Shown here piece by piece: positions 54,214 through 63,884 of a DNA stretch of 64,000 bases. Made by a program: the position numbers and the translations under genes. The stretch is from CAZEFK01 sp964511405 (lineage in GTDB: Bacteria > Pseudomonadota > Alphaproteobacteria > Elsterales > Elsteraceae), in the NCBI GenBank assembly GCA_964511405.1, contig CAZEFK010000003.1, positions 1-64,000 on the forward strand, written 5' to 3'. The notes beneath the pieces were generated by a model. The model saw nothing but the letters and a program-made list of their open reading frames with translations. It did no database searches and had not been told where the DNA came from. Numbering within the stretch: the stretch's first letter is position 1; each line of letters opens with the position of its first letter.

Positions 54214-55965
54214 ATGGCCGACTCCATGCCGCAAAGGATCCGGGGCGATAGTCGCCAGTTCGACGCCATCGCCATGGAAGTATTCAGCAATCGCATGCTG
54301 TCGATCACCGAGAGCATGGCGATCCACATGATGCGCTCGTCGTTCTCGACCCAGATCAAGGAGCGCCGGGACTTTTCCGTCGGCATCTTCGACGCGCGCG
54401 GCCGGCTGATCGCGCAGGGCACGCACATCCCGCTGCATCTGGGCTCGCTGCTCGGGGCGGTCGAGGCGCTGCTGGCGCGCTACCGGATCGCCGACATGGC
54501 CGAAGGCGACGCCTTCATCTGCAACGATCCCTATCTCGCGGGCGGCACGCACCTGCCCGACATCTCGGTGATCACGCCGGTCTTCATCGACGGCGAGATC
54601 GCCGCCTTCGCGGCCAATATCGGCCACCATTCCGACGTCGGCGGCACCGTGCCGGGATCGATCTCGGCGAAGTCGCGCTCGATCTTCGAGGAGGGGCTGC
54701 GGATCCCGATCATGCGGATCGCCCGCGCCGGCGTCGTCGACGAGGACCTGCTCAACCTGATCGCCAGCAACTCGCGCCTGATGGAGGAGCGGCGCCTGGA
54801 CCTCCGGGTCCAGATCGCCGTGAACGTCCGCGGCGGCGACGAGACACGGGCCTTGTTCCTGCGCATGGGGCTCGACCGGGCGCAAGCGGCGATCGACGAC
54901 GTCCTGGTCTACACGGCCGAGCGCGTGCGCCGCCGCCTGGCGGCCCTGCCGGCCGGACGGCACAGCTTCACGACCTGGCTCGACGACGACGGCGCCGGCG
55001 GCGCGCCGGTGCCGATCGTCGCGACCGTCACCCTCGGCGGGAACGGCCTGCATCTGGACCTCGAGGGGACCGGACCGCAGGCGCGGGGCGCCCTCAATGT
55101 GTGCCAGAATGCGCTGCGGGCGACGGTCTACTATTGCGTCAAGGCCCTGCTCGACCCCGGCCTGATGGCGAACAGCGGCCTGTTCACCGCGGTGACCATC
55201 TCGGCGCCGCCGGGCTCGATCGCGAACCCCGACTTCTCGGCGGCCTGCGGCGTCCGCAGCATCACCTGCCAGAAGATCGCCGGTGCCGTGTTCGGCGCCT
55301 TTCGCGCGGTGCTGCCCGAGGATCGGGTGATCGCGTCGAGCAACGACATCCTGCCCTCGATCTCGTTCTCCGGCACGCAGTCGGACACCGGGCAGTTCTA
55401 TGTCTGCGCCGAGACGCTCGGCGGCGGCGGCGGTGCGCGGTCCGACAGCGACGGCATGGACGGCATCCATGTCCATGTCACCAACAGCCTCAACCTGCCG
55501 ACCGAGGCATTGGAAAACGAGTTTCCGCTGCTCTGCGAGGAGTACTGCCTGGTCGCCGATTCCGGCGGGGCGGGCCGCCGGCGCGGCGGCCTCGGCATCG
55601 CCCGCCAGGTGCGGGCGCTGCGCGACGGCACGATCTTCTCCGCCCGGTCCGACAGCCACATCCGCGGCGCCGACGGCATCGCCGGCGGCGGCACCGGCGG
55701 CCTCGGCCTGCTGGTCCGCAATCCCGGCCGCACCGACCAGGAAGTCCTGCCGTCCAAGGTCGCGCACCTGGTCCTGAACGCCGGCGAGAGCATCCGCATC
55801 CAGACGCCCGGCGGCGGCGGTTTCGGGCCCTGCGACGAGCGCCCGACCGCGCTGATCGCGCGCGACATCCGCGACGGCACGGTGACGCGCTCGGCCGCGG
55901 AGCGGGATTACGGACCGGATCGCGCGCGGGCCGCGCTGGAGGGCGAGGCCGCGCCGACGATCTAG
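54214..55965 (+). CDS. Hydantoinase/5-oxoprolinase subunit B (HyuB-like)
   Basis: A 583-residue subunit B. Family motifs: SSFSTQIKERRDFSVGIFD, HIPLHLGSL, GDAFICNDPYLAGGTHLPDISV, and the C-terminal GGGGFGPC. It catalyses ring opening together with HyuA. ATG 54214 follows a short gap with GGGACCGGGA. The C-terminal part overlaps no neighbour, and a peptide-type binding protein gene starts 32 bases later, so transport and cleavage appear linked. Confidence 0.92.
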   Translation: MADSMPQRIRGDSRQFDAIAMEVFSNRMLSITESMAIHMMRSSFSTQIKERRDFSVGIFDARGRLIAQGTHIPLHLGSLLGAVEALLARYRIADMAEGDAFICNDPYLAGGTHLPDISVITPVFIDGEIAAFAANIGHHSDVGGTVPGSISAKSRSIFEEGLRIPIMRIARAGVVDEDLLNLIASNSRLMEERRLDLRVQIAVNVRGGDETRALFLRMGLDRAQAAIDDVLVYTAERVRRRLAALPAGRHSFTTWLDDDGAGGAPVPIVATVTLGGNGLHLDLEGTGPQARGALNVCQNALRATVYYCVKALLDPGLMANSGLFTAVTISAPPGSIANPDFSAACGVRSITCQKIAGAVFGAFRAVLPEDRVIASSNDILPSISFSGTQSDTGQFYVCAETLGGGGGARSDSDGMDGIHVHVTNSLNLPTEALENEFPLLCEEYCLVADSGGAGRRRGGLGIARQVRALRDGTIFSARSDSHIRGADGIAGGGTGGLGLLVRNPGRTDQEVLPSKVAHLVLNAGESIRIQTPGGGGFGPCDERPTALIARDIRDGTVTRSAAERDYGPDRARAALEGEAAPTI

Positions 55966-55997
55966 GTACGCGAACAAGAACGAAGGGGAGCGAAACC

Positions 55998-57554
55998 GTG
56001 CGCAAGATCGGAATTCCAAGGCTGGGTCATGGTCCGACCCGCCGAGCGCTGCTCGCCGGTGCCGGTGCGCTCGCCGTCACGGGCCGGCTGTCGTCCCGCG
56101 CATACGCCGACGACGCCCGGTGGCTGACCTATGGCCTGTCGACCTATCCGCCCAATCTGCGGCCGTTCGAATACACCGGCGGCGCCTCGCAGACCGTCAA
56201 GGTGCTGATGTATCGGGGCCTGCTGATCTTCGGCGCCGACGGCAAGATTCATCCCGAAGTAGCCGAGTCCTGGGACATGACGGGCCCGACGACCTACGTG
56301 TTCAAGTTGCGCGACAACGCCGTCTTCCACAATGGCGAGCCGGTCACGGCCGAGGATGTCAAATATTCTCTGGCGCAGATCATGGCACCGGGGTCGACGG
56401 CCTTCTTCCGCCAGGAATTCCAGGTCATCGACCGGGTCGAGGCGACCGCGCCCAAAACCGTCGCGATCACGCTGAAGCAGCCGATGGCGTCGTTCGCCGC
56501 GATCATGGCCAGCGGCAATTCGCCGATCATCTCGGCCAAGGCGGGGACCGCGAACCCGAACCAGCCGGTCGGCTGCGGGCCGTTCATCCTGGCGGAGTCC
56601 GAACGGGGCGTCAGCCTCAGCCTGAAGGCCAACAAGGCCTTCTACAAGCCGGGACTGCCGAAGAGCGACATCCTCCGCTTCGTGGCCTATGCCGACGACA
56701 GCCTGCGCGTCGCGGCACTGGCCGCCGGCGATGTCGACATCATCGAATATGTCCCGTGGCAGAGCATGAAGAGCCTTGCCGAGAACCCGGACATGTCCCT
56801 GCAGTCCGGGCTGGCGGCCTACATGTATCTGGTGTTCAACGCGGCGGCGGGGCCCTTCAAGGATGCGCGGGTCCGCCGCGCCGTGGCGCTCGCGATCCGG
56901 CGGGACGATATCGTCACCGGCGCCTTCCTGGGCATGGGGCAGCCGCTGGACGGCCTGCCGATCGATCCCGTTTCGCCCTTCTACGACAAGGCGAGCGCCG
57001 ATCTGTGGTCCTATGACCCGGACAAGGCCCGGTCGCTGCTGAACGAGGCCGGAGCGGCCAATCTGTCGGTGACGCTGCTCGCCACCGCGACCTACGGCAT
57101 GCACAAGGATACCGCCGAGATCGTCCAGCAGAACCTTGGCGAGGTCGGTCTCCAGGTCGAGCTCAGCCTGCCCGAATGGGGCGTGCGCGTGGCCCAGGGC
57201 AACCAGGGCAAGTATCAATTCGCGGTCAACGGCGGCGGCGGCGAGTACGGCGATCCGGACGAACTGACCGCGCTGATCGGGTCGGGGCCGCCGTCCTACC
57301 GGCGGTCGTTCGGCCTGGACGAGCGGCGGATCGACGATCTCCTGGCCAAGGCTCGGCATGAGACCGACCAGGCGAAGCGGCGGGCCCTCTATGCGGATCT
57401 GTCGCGCCTGTGCGCCGACGAAGTACCGGTCTGTCCGCTCAACTACCGCACGCAGGCCTATGCGCTGCGCAAGGCGGTCAAGGGCTTCCAGTGCCTGCCG
57501 GGATTGCTGCTGATCAACTCCGGCAGTGCGCTCGATGCCGCTTATGTCGGCTGA
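55998..57554 (+). CDS. ABC transporter substrate-binding protein, family 5, Tat-type signal
   Basis: A 518-residue periplasmic protein. It begins GPTRRALLAGAGALAVTGRLSS-like, a twin-arginine-type or RR-containing signal. The family core is present: LRDNAVFHNGEPVTAEDVKYSLAQI and NQPVGCGPFILAE. GTG 55998 has AAGGGGAG (55983-55990) before it. It begins the second peptide-type transporter of the window, next to HyuB. A second family 5 binding protein (61356) sits at the operon's end. Confidence 0.9.
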   Translation: MRKIGIPRLGHGPTRRALLAGAGALAVTGRLSSRAYADDARWLTYGLSTYPPNLRPFEYTGGASQTVKVLMYRGLLIFGADGKIHPEVAESWDMTGPTTYVFKLRDNAVFHNGEPVTAEDVKYSLAQIMAPGSTAFFRQEFQVIDRVEATAPKTVAITLKQPMASFAAIMASGNSPIISAKAGTANPNQPVGCGPFILAESERGVSLSLKANKAFYKPGLPKSDILRFVAYADDSLRVAALAAGDVDIIEYVPWQSMKSLAENPDMSLQSGLAAYMYLVFNAAAGPFKDARVRRAVALAIRRDDIVTGAFLGMGQPLDGLPIDPVSPFYDKASADLWSYDPDKARSLLNEAGAANLSVTLLATATYGMHKDTAEIVQQNLGEVGLQVELSLPEWGVRVAQGNQGKYQFAVNGGGGEYGDPDELTALIGSGPPSYRRSFGLDERRIDDLLAKARHETDQAKRRALYADLSRLCADEVPVCPLNYRTQAYALRKAVKGFQCLPGLLLINSGSALDAAYVG

Positions 57555-57569
57555 GGCCGGGCGGTAGCC

Positions 57570-58526
57570 ATGTGGGGGTTCATCGGCAAGCGGCTGCTGA
57601 CCGCCGCGGGGATGATCGCCTTCGTCGTCAGCGTCGTGTTCCTGGCGCTGTATCTGGTGCCGGGCGATCCGGCCGAAGTGCTGCTCGCCTCGGGCGGTGG
57701 CGGCGCGCCGTCGCCCGAGGCGATCGCCGCCACGCGGATCAGGCTGGGCCTGGACCGCCCGGTCCTCGACCAGTATCTCGCTTATCTCGGCCGGCTGTCC
57801 CGGGCCGATTTCGGCAGCTCCTTCGCCGACGACGAGCCCGTGCTCGACACCATCGAGCAGCGGCTGCCGCGCACGCTGGAGCTGGCCGCCGCCGCCGCGG
57901 TCGTGGCGATCCTGATCGGCCTGCCGCTGGGCACGGTATCGGCGCTGCGCCGCGGCGGCCTGTTCGACCGCCTCCTCGGCCTCTGGTCCAGCCTGGCGAT
58001 CTCGGTGCCCGTCTTCGTCCTCGGCACCCTGCTGGTGCTCGTCTTCGCGCTGCGGCTGAAGCTCGTCCCGGCCGGTGGGTTCACGCCGCTCTGGATGTCG
58101 CCCGGCCGGCACATGCTGCAGCTGCTGATGCCGGCGCTCAGCATCGGCCTCGGCTTCGCGTCCACCATCCTGCGCATGAGCCGCGCCGCGGTCCTCGAAG
58201 TGCTCGAGCAGGACTGGGTTCGCACGGCGCGGGCGAAGGGCCTGGCGGCGCGCCATGTCGTCATCCGCCACGTGGTCCGCAATGCGCTGGGGCCGGTCCT
58301 GACGCTGACCGGCCTGCAGGTGGGCTCGCTGCTCGGCGGCACGGTGCTGGTCGAGTACGTGTTCAACTGGCCGGGCCTGAGCGGGCTGCTGGTCCAGGCG
58401 GTCGAGCACCGCGACTATCCCGAAGTGCAAGGGATCGTCCTGGTGATCGCGACGCTGTTCATCCTGCTCAACTTGGCCGTGGACATCCTGTATTCGGCGC
58501 TGGATCCGCGGGTGCAGGCCCGATGA
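57570..58526 (+). CDS. ABC transporter permease (DppB-like)
   Basis: A 318-residue permease with six hydrophobic segments and the family end RAKGLAARHVVIRHVVRNALGPVLTLTGLQVG, then VEYVFNWPGLSGLL. It lies 15 bases after the binding protein and overlaps the following permease-ATPase start by four bases. It forms the membrane pore together with the permease half of the next gene. Confidence 0.92.
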   Translation: MWGFIGKRLLTAAGMIAFVVSVVFLALYLVPGDPAEVLLASGGGGAPSPEAIAATRIRLGLDRPVLDQYLAYLGRLSRADFGSSFADDEPVLDTIEQRLPRTLELAAAAAVVAILIGLPLGTVSALRRGGLFDRLLGLWSSLAISVPVFVLGTLLVLVFALRLKLVPAGGFTPLWMSPGRHMLQLLMPALSIGLGFASTILRMSRAAVLEVLEQDWVRTARAKGLAARHVVIRHVVRNALGPVLTLTGLQVGSLLGGTVLVEYVFNWPGLSGLLVQAVEHRDYPEVQGIVLVIATLFILLNLAVDILYSALDPRVQAR

Positions 58527-60451
58527 GCGCAGCGACCGCGGTCCGGCGCGATCGGCGTGTCGATCGGCGTGTCGATCGGCGTGTCTGGCGCATCCTGCCG
58601 TCGGCGCTCGCGCTCGGTCTCATCATCCTGATCGCGTTCGTCGGACCGGCACTGCTGCAGATCGATCCGCTGGCGATGGACATGGCGGGACGGCTCGGCC
58701 GCCCGTCCGCCGCCCACTGGCTGGGACAGGACGAATTCGGCCGCGATGTGCTGAACCGCCTGCTGTTCGGCGCCCGCACGTCGCTCGGCGTCTCCGTCGC
58801 TGCCGCCATGGTCGCGGCCGGGATCGGCATCGCCGCCGGCCTGGTCGGCGGGTTCGTGGGCGGCCTCGCCGAGATCCTGACGGTGCGTGCCTCGGAAGCG
58901 ATGCTGTGCTTCCCGCCGATCCTGCTGGCGCTGCTGGTCGTCGCCTTCGCCGGCCCCGGCGCGGCCACGCTGATCGCCACGCTCGGCCTGTTCTACGCGC
59001 CCCAGTTCGCCCGCATCACCTATGGCGAGGTGCGCGCCGTCCGCGGCAAGGAATTCGTCGAGGCGATGCGCGCCCTGGGCGCCGGCCCGGTCCGGCTGAT
59101 GGGCTGGACCATCCTGCCCAACATCGCGGCGCCGCTGTTCGTGCAGTTCGCGTTGGTCGTGGCGGCCGCGATCGTGGTGGAGTCCGGCCTGAGCTTCCTC
59201 GGTCTCGGCATCGTCCCGCCGACGCCGTCGTGGGGTCTGATGATCCGCGGCGCGCGCAGCTATCTCCAGCTCGATCCGCTGGCCCTGGTCTGGCCCTGCC
59301 TTGCCCTGGTGGTCACGATCTTCGTGGTCAACAGCCTGTGCGACGCCGTACGCGATGCGTTCGACCCGCGCACGGGGCGCGGCGGTCAGCGGCGCCGGTG
59401 GCCAGCGGCGGCCCCGACCGCAGCCGCCGCGGCGCAGGCGACGCCGGACGGCGCGCAGCTCAGGGTCCGCGATCTCGTCACCCGGTTCGCCACATCGGCC
59501 GGGCCGATCACGGCGGTCGACGGCGTGTCGCTGCGGCTGGCACCCGGGGAGACCGTGGCGGTCGTCGGCGAGTCGGGGTCGGGAAAATCCGTGACCAGCC
59601 TGTCCGTGATGGGGCTGCTGCCGAGGGCCATGGCGCGGATCACCCAGGGCGCGATCCTGCTGCGCTGCCGGGACGGGACCGTGGTCGACATGGCGGCGGC
59701 GCGCCCGCCGGCGCTGCGGTCGGCTCAGGGCAACGACATCGCGATGATCTTCCAGGAGCCGATGACCAGCCTCAACCCCATCTACCGGATCGGCGACCAG
59801 ATCGCCGAGGCGATCCGGGCGCATCGGCGCTGCTCGCGCAAGGCGGCGCTGGCCGACGCGCTCGACATGCTGCGCCGGGTCGGCCTCACTGAGCCGGAGC
59901 GTCGCCTCGGGCAATATCCGCACGAGCTGTCGGGCGGCATGCGCCAGCGCGTCATGATCGCCATGGCGCTGGCCTGTGATCCAGGGGTGCTCATCGCCGA
60001 CGAGCCGACCACCGCGCTCGACACGACTGTCCAGGCCGAGATTCTGGCCCTGATCAAGCGGCTGCAGGCGGCCCGGCCAGGCGGCATGGGCGTGCTGCTG
60101 GTCACGCACAACATGGGTATCGTCGCCGAATTCGCCGACCGGGTGGTCGTGATGTATGCCGGCCGCGTGGTCGAGGAAGCGGCGACCCAGGATCTCTTTG
60201 CCCGCCCGCGGCACCCCTACACGCGCAGCCTGATGCGCTGCATCCCGCGGCCAACCGGGTCGCGCCCGGCCCGGCGGCGCCTGGAGACCATACCGGGCTC
60301 CGTCCCCAGCCCGGCGGCGATGCCGCCGGGCTGCAAGTTCGCCGATCGCTGCGACCTGGTGATCGATGCCTGCCGCAGGACCGAGCCGCCGCTCGCCGCG
60401 GTCGGCGAACCGTCGCATCGGGCCCGCTGCATCCGCTGGAGCGATCTGTGA
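58523..60451 (+). CDS. Fused ABC permease (DppC-like) and ATPase (DppD-like)
   Basis: A 642-residue natural fusion. Residues 1-285 form a DppC-type permease (HWLGQDEFGRDVLNRLLFGARTSLG near 65-89; EAMRALGAGPVRLMGWTILPN near 180-200). An Ala/Arg-rich linker (about 285-312) joins an ATPase with Walker A GESGSGKS at 349-356, signature LSGGMRQ at 469-475 and Walker B VLIADEP at 489-495. The first 22 residues are an unusual DRRV triplet from a 12-bp tandem repeat. The frame is continuous, so this is not a frameshift join. Confidence 0.9.
   Translation: MSAATAVRRDRRVDRRVDRRVWRILPSALALGLIILIAFVGPALLQIDPLAMDMAGRLGRPSAAHWLGQDEFGRDVLNRLLFGARTSLGVSVAAAMVAAGIGIAAGLVGGFVGGLAEILTVRASEAMLCFPPILLALLVVAFAGPGAATLIATLGLFYAPQFARITYGEVRAVRGKEFVEAMRALGAGPVRLMGWTILPNIAAPLFVQFALVVAAAIVVESGLSFLGLGIVPPTPSWGLMIRGARSYLQLDPLALVWPCLALVVTIFVVNSLCDAVRDAFDPRTGRGGQRRRWPAAAPTAAAAAQATPDGAQLRVRDLVTRFATSAGPITAVDGVSLRLAPGETVAVVGESGSGKSVTSLSVMGLLPRAMARITQGAILLRCRDGTVVDMAAARPPALRSAQGNDIAMIFQEPMTSLNPIYRIGDQIAEAIRAHRRCSRKAALADALDMLRRVGLTEPERRLGQYPHELSGGMRQRVMIAMALACDPGVLIADEPTTALDTTVQAEILALIKRLQAARPGGMGVLLVTHNMGIVAEFADRVVVMYAGRVVEEAATQDLFARPRHPYTRSLMRCIPRPTGSRPARRRLETIPGSVPSPAAMPPGCKFADRCDLVIDACRRTEPPLAAVGEPSHRARCIRWSDL
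58550..58585 (+). repeat. Perfect 12-bp tandem repeat, three copies
   Basis: GATCGGCGTGTC occurs three times in a row (58550-58561, 58562-58573, 58574-58585) inside the fused transporter gene. It encodes the repeated DRRV at the cytoplasmic N-terminus. Copy-number change would add or remove four residues without shifting the frame. Confidence 0.9.
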
Positions 60452-61272
60452 CCCCGCTGCTCACCGTCCAGGATCTGCGCAAGATCTACCCGGTCCGGCA
60501 GGGCCTGTTCCGCAGGCCGGGCGCGATCCGCGCCGTCGATGGCGTGAGCTTCTCGCTGAACCGCGGCGAAATCGTCGGCCTGGTCGGCGAGTCGGGGTCC
60601 GGCAAGACCACGGTCGGACGGACGATCCTGCGCCTGGTCGAGCCGACCTCGGGCACGGTGACGTTCGGCGGCACGGACGTGACCAAGGCCTCGGGCGCCG
60701 TCCTGCGCGCGCTACGGCGGCAGATGCAGATCATCTTCCAGGATCCGTTCGGCAGCCTCGATCCGCGTCGTACCGTCGGCGCCCAGATCGAGGTGGCGTT
60801 CCGGATCCACGGACTCTACACGCCGGCGGAGCGGCGCCGGCGCGCCGACCGGCTGCTGGACCGGGTGGGGCTGCCGCAATCGGCCTTCGACCGCTATCCC
60901 CACGAATTCTCGGGCGGCCAGCGCCAGCGCGTCGGCATCGCCCGCGCCCTGGCCCTGGACCCGAAGCTGATCGTTGCCGACGAGGCCGTCTCGGCGCTCG
61001 ACATGTCGGTCCAGGCCCAGGTCGTCAATCTGCTGCTCGACCTGCGCGACGAGCTGGATCTGACGATCCTGTTCATCTCCCACGACCTCAGTCTGGTCGA
61101 ATATATCTGCGACCGCGTGCTGGTCATGTATCGCGGGTCGATCGTCGAGGCCGGCCCGGCGCAGGAGATCTACCGGAACCCTCGACATGCCTATACGCGG
61201 GGCCTGCTGGCAGCAATTCCCGTGCCCGATCCCACCCGCCGGCGCCAGGCCGAGTCGGCCAGTATAACCTGA
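60448..61272 (+). CDS. ABC transporter ATPase (DppF-like)
   Basis: A 274-residue ATPase. Walker A GESGSGKT at 47-54, Q-loop IIFQDPFGSLDPR, signature HEFSGGQRQRV, Walker B LIVADEAVSALD (DEA instead of DEP), and His-switch FISHDLS. GTG 60448 overlaps the previous stop. It lacks the long cysteine-containing C-terminal tail of the other ATPases. With the fused subunit it completes the second transporter. Confidence 0.93.
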   Translation: MTPLLTVQDLRKIYPVRQGLFRRPGAIRAVDGVSFSLNRGEIVGLVGESGSGKTTVGRTILRLVEPTSGTVTFGGTDVTKASGAVLRALRRQMQIIFQDPFGSLDPRRTVGAQIEVAFRIHGLYTPAERRRRADRLLDRVGLPQSAFDRYPHEFSGGQRQRVGIARALALDPKLIVADEAVSALDMSVQAQVVNLLLDLRDELDLTILFISHDLSLVEYICDRVLVMYRGSIVEAGPAQEIYRNPRHAYTRGLLAAIPVPDPTRRRQAESASIT

Positions 61273-61355
61273 CAGAATACGACGGCCCGATTTTGGACTT
61301 TGACATCGCGGCCGGCCGCTTCCAACGTTCGATGAATTGACGGGGGCGATGAGCA

Positions 61356-62909
61356 ATGAAATGGGGCATAGGTCCAATTCTCGTTGGTGTCATGGCTCTG
61401 GCTTTGAGCAATCCGGCGCCGGCATCCGCCGAGGTCGTCTTGCGCAGCAGCAGTATCGGCAGCGACATCGCGACGCTCGATCCGCACCGGGCCATCGCCA
61501 GCGCCGACGTGATGGTGATTAGCTGGATGTTCAATGGCCTGGTGCGATTCAAGCCGGGCAGTGCCGACCCCAAGGATCTGGAGCCCGATCTCGCCGAGCG
61601 TTGGGAGACCTCGCCCGATGGCAAGACCTGGACGTTCTACTTGCGCAAGGGCGTCACATTCCATGGCGGATGGGGCGAATTCACGGCCGACGACGTGATC
61701 TATTCGCTCAACCGCGCCGCCGACCCGCAGCGATCCAGCTTCGCCGCGGACTTTGCCAACATCGCCGCCGCCGACAAGGTGGACGACGACACGGTCCGCA
61801 TCGTGCTGAAGCATCCGGACGCCGCCTTCCTCGGCGTGGTCTCGAACTATCATGGCGGCTACATCGTCAGCCGCAAGGCGGCGGAGAAACTCGGCACCGA
61901 TTTCGGCGCGCATCCGGTGGGCACGGGCCCGTTCGCCTTCGTCGAGCATGTCACGCAGCAATATGTGAAGCTGACCGCCAATGCCGACTACTTCCGCGGC
62001 CGGCCGAAGATCGACACCATCATGGAACGGATGATCCCGGCGGACACCGCGCGCGAGTTCGCGTTCACCGCGGGCGAGCTGGACATCGCCGCCGGCAAGC
62101 CCGAGCAGCGATGGATCGATGCCGCCCGCAAGCATGGCATCGCCGTCGACATCTTCGCGCCGGGCGAATACCGCACCCTGCACCTGAACCGGACGGTGCC
62201 GCCCCTGGACGACATCCGCGTCCGGCAGGCGCTCGCCCATGCCGTCAATGTCGCGGACATCCTGCGCTATTACGGCAAGGACGTGACGATGAAGGGCTGC
62301 TCGGTGGTGCCGCCCGGCTATCTCGGGGAATCCTGCGCCGGCGACACCTATGCCTACGATCCCGCCAAGGCCCGGGCGCTCCTGGCGGAGTCCGGCCATG
62401 CCGGCGGCTTCACCCTCAAAGTGGTCAGCTCCAATGTTCAGGCGCAGCTGCCGCTGATGGAAATCGTCCAGTCGCAGCTCGCCAAGATCGGGGTCAAGCT
62501 CGACCTGGAAGTGGTCGATCACCCGACTTACCACGCCCAGATCCGCAAGGACGTCAGCGCCATCGTCCTCTACGGCGCGGCCCGGTTTCCCACCGCCGAC
62601 GCCTATCTGACCCAGTTCTACCACTCCAACGCGATCGTCGGGAAACCGACGGCGATCACCAACTTCTCGCATTGTGCAGCGGCCGATGCGGAGATCGACG
62701 CGGCCCGGATCGAGCCCGACCCGGCCAAGCAGCTCGCCCTCTGGGCCACGGCGCAGCGGAAGATCGACGCCGACGTCTGCGCGATCCCGCTGTTCGACCT
62801 GCGCCAGGTCTGGGAGCACAGCAACCGCGTCGACTACGGCTACGACCTGAAGGGAGCCATGAACCTGGGGCCGGTGATCACCGAGACCACCACGCTCAAG
62901 CCTGAGTGA
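61356..62909 (+). CDS. ABC transporter substrate-binding protein, family 5 (second)
   Basis: A 517-residue periplasmic protein. The signal peptide is classical (MKWGIGPILVGVMALALSNPAPASA). Core features: SADVMVISWMFNGLVRF, LRKGVTFHGGWGEFTADDVIYSL, GTGPFAFVEHVTQQYV and a Cys pair in KGCSVVPPGYLGESCAG. GGGGGCGAT precedes ATG 61356. It ends 14 bases into the convergent LysR gene. It may give the second transporter an alternative substrate range. Confidence 0.9.
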   Translation: MKWGIGPILVGVMALALSNPAPASAEVVLRSSSIGSDIATLDPHRAIASADVMVISWMFNGLVRFKPGSADPKDLEPDLAERWETSPDGKTWTFYLRKGVTFHGGWGEFTADDVIYSLNRAADPQRSSFAADFANIAAADKVDDDTVRIVLKHPDAAFLGVVSNYHGGYIVSRKAAEKLGTDFGAHPVGTGPFAFVEHVTQQYVKLTANADYFRGRPKIDTIMERMIPADTAREFAFTAGELDIAAGKPEQRWIDAARKHGIAVDIFAPGEYRTLHLNRTVPPLDDIRVRQALAHAVNVADILRYYGKDVTMKGCSVVPPGYLGESCAGDTYAYDPAKARALLAESGHAGGFTLKVVSSNVQAQLPLMEIVQSQLAKIGVKLDLEVVDHPTYHAQIRKDVSAIVLYGAARFPTADAYLTQFYHSNAIVGKPTAITNFSHCAAADAEIDAARIEPDPAKQLALWATAQRKIDADVCAIPLFDLRQVWEHSNRVDYGYDLKGAMNLGPVITETTTLKPE

Positions 62910-63810
62910 GCACCGTGTGCAGGAGATGCAGCCCCGCGCGCCGCGCCTCCTCCGCGAACGCCTCGATCAGCGCGTCGTTGCGGCTCTCCCGAGGCCGGCA
63001 CAGTTGGTAGGACATGGCGATCGACGGTTCGAAGCGGCGCACCGCGATCCGATCCGGCATCCCGGCAAGGCAGAGCGGATGGACCAAAGAAACGCCGAGC
63101 CCGACCGCCACGAGTTCACACAAGGTCGACGAGATATTGGCGGTCACGATGATATTGGGGCGAATTTTCTGTCGTTCGAACATCAGCATGATCTGCTGTC
63201 CGGTAAAGCTGTTCACATCGTATGAAATAAACGGCAGGCCGTCCAATTGCGCGGGCTCGATGACCGCATGCGCTGTCAAGGGATGAGCGACCGGCATGAT
63301 GCAGACAAGCGGGTGCTCAAGGAAGGACTGGGTCGTGATGCTGGCCGTCTCCGCGCCGGCATTGACCAGGCCCAGATCGAGCTTTCGGGACACCAACAAA
63401 CTGGCAATCCACTGCGAGCTTCGCACATGAATCGAGCAATGGACATTCGGATGGGCGCGCAGAAAGCCGGCGGTGGCGTCGCGCATGAACGCGCCGCCCA
63501 GGGCCGGCAGGACGCCGAGCTGCAGGCCCTGCTCCTCGCGGCGCAAGGCATCGACGGCCGTCTCGATCTGGCGGATGCCGGCGAAGACGCGGTCGATCTC
63601 TTCATAGAGCCGCATGCCGCGCTCGGACGCGGTCAGCCGCCCCTTCGCGCGATCGAACAGCGCCAGTCCGGTGTCCGCCTCGAACGTGGCGATCAGCTTG
63701 CTGACCGCAGGCTGCGACACGTTGAGGATCTCGGCCGCCCGGCTGACCGTGCCGCCTTCGATCACTGCCTTGAACGCCTCGACCTGCCGGAGGGTGATCG
63801 CACGCCGCAT
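62896..63810 (-). CDS. LysR-family regulator, OccR/NocR-like (second)
   Basis: A 304-residue regulator clearly paralogous to that at 48486-49406: both start RAIxLRQxExFxAxIExGTVSRAAExL and share the LEHPLxCIMPVxHPL and GVSLVHPL segments. It converges with the second binding-protein gene and diverges from the DAO-type flavoprotein at 63885. It probably regulates that gene, the transporter, or both. Confidence 0.92.
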   Translation of the reverse strand: MRRAITLRQVEAFKAVIEGGTVSRAAEILNVSQPAVSKLIATFEADTGLALFDRAKGRLTASERGMRLYEEIDRVFAGIRQIETAVDALRREEQGLQLGVLPALGGAFMRDATAGFLRAHPNVHCSIHVRSSQWIASLLVSRKLDLGLVNAGAETASITTQSFLEHPLVCIMPVAHPLTAHAVIEPAQLDGLPFISYDVNSFTGQQIMLMFERQKIRPNIIVTANISSTLCELVAVGLGVSLVHPLCLAGMPDRIAVRRFEPSIAMSYQLCRPRESRNDALIEAFAEEARRAGLHLLHTVLTQA

Positions 63811-63884
63811 CGCATAACCCGTCGGAATACTGGTGCCCGCCCCGACTGTGGCGGGTCGCGATGACCGCGGGCAAGGGGGCAGCC

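Noticed and set aside
58550..58585. CRISPR-like repeat
   Set aside because: The three 12-base copies are contiguous without spacers and lie in frame inside a gene.
54061..60418. Long minus-strand frames opposite HyuB and the second ABC transporter
   Set aside because: They are opposite genes with strong family motifs and are explained by G+C-rich codon structure.
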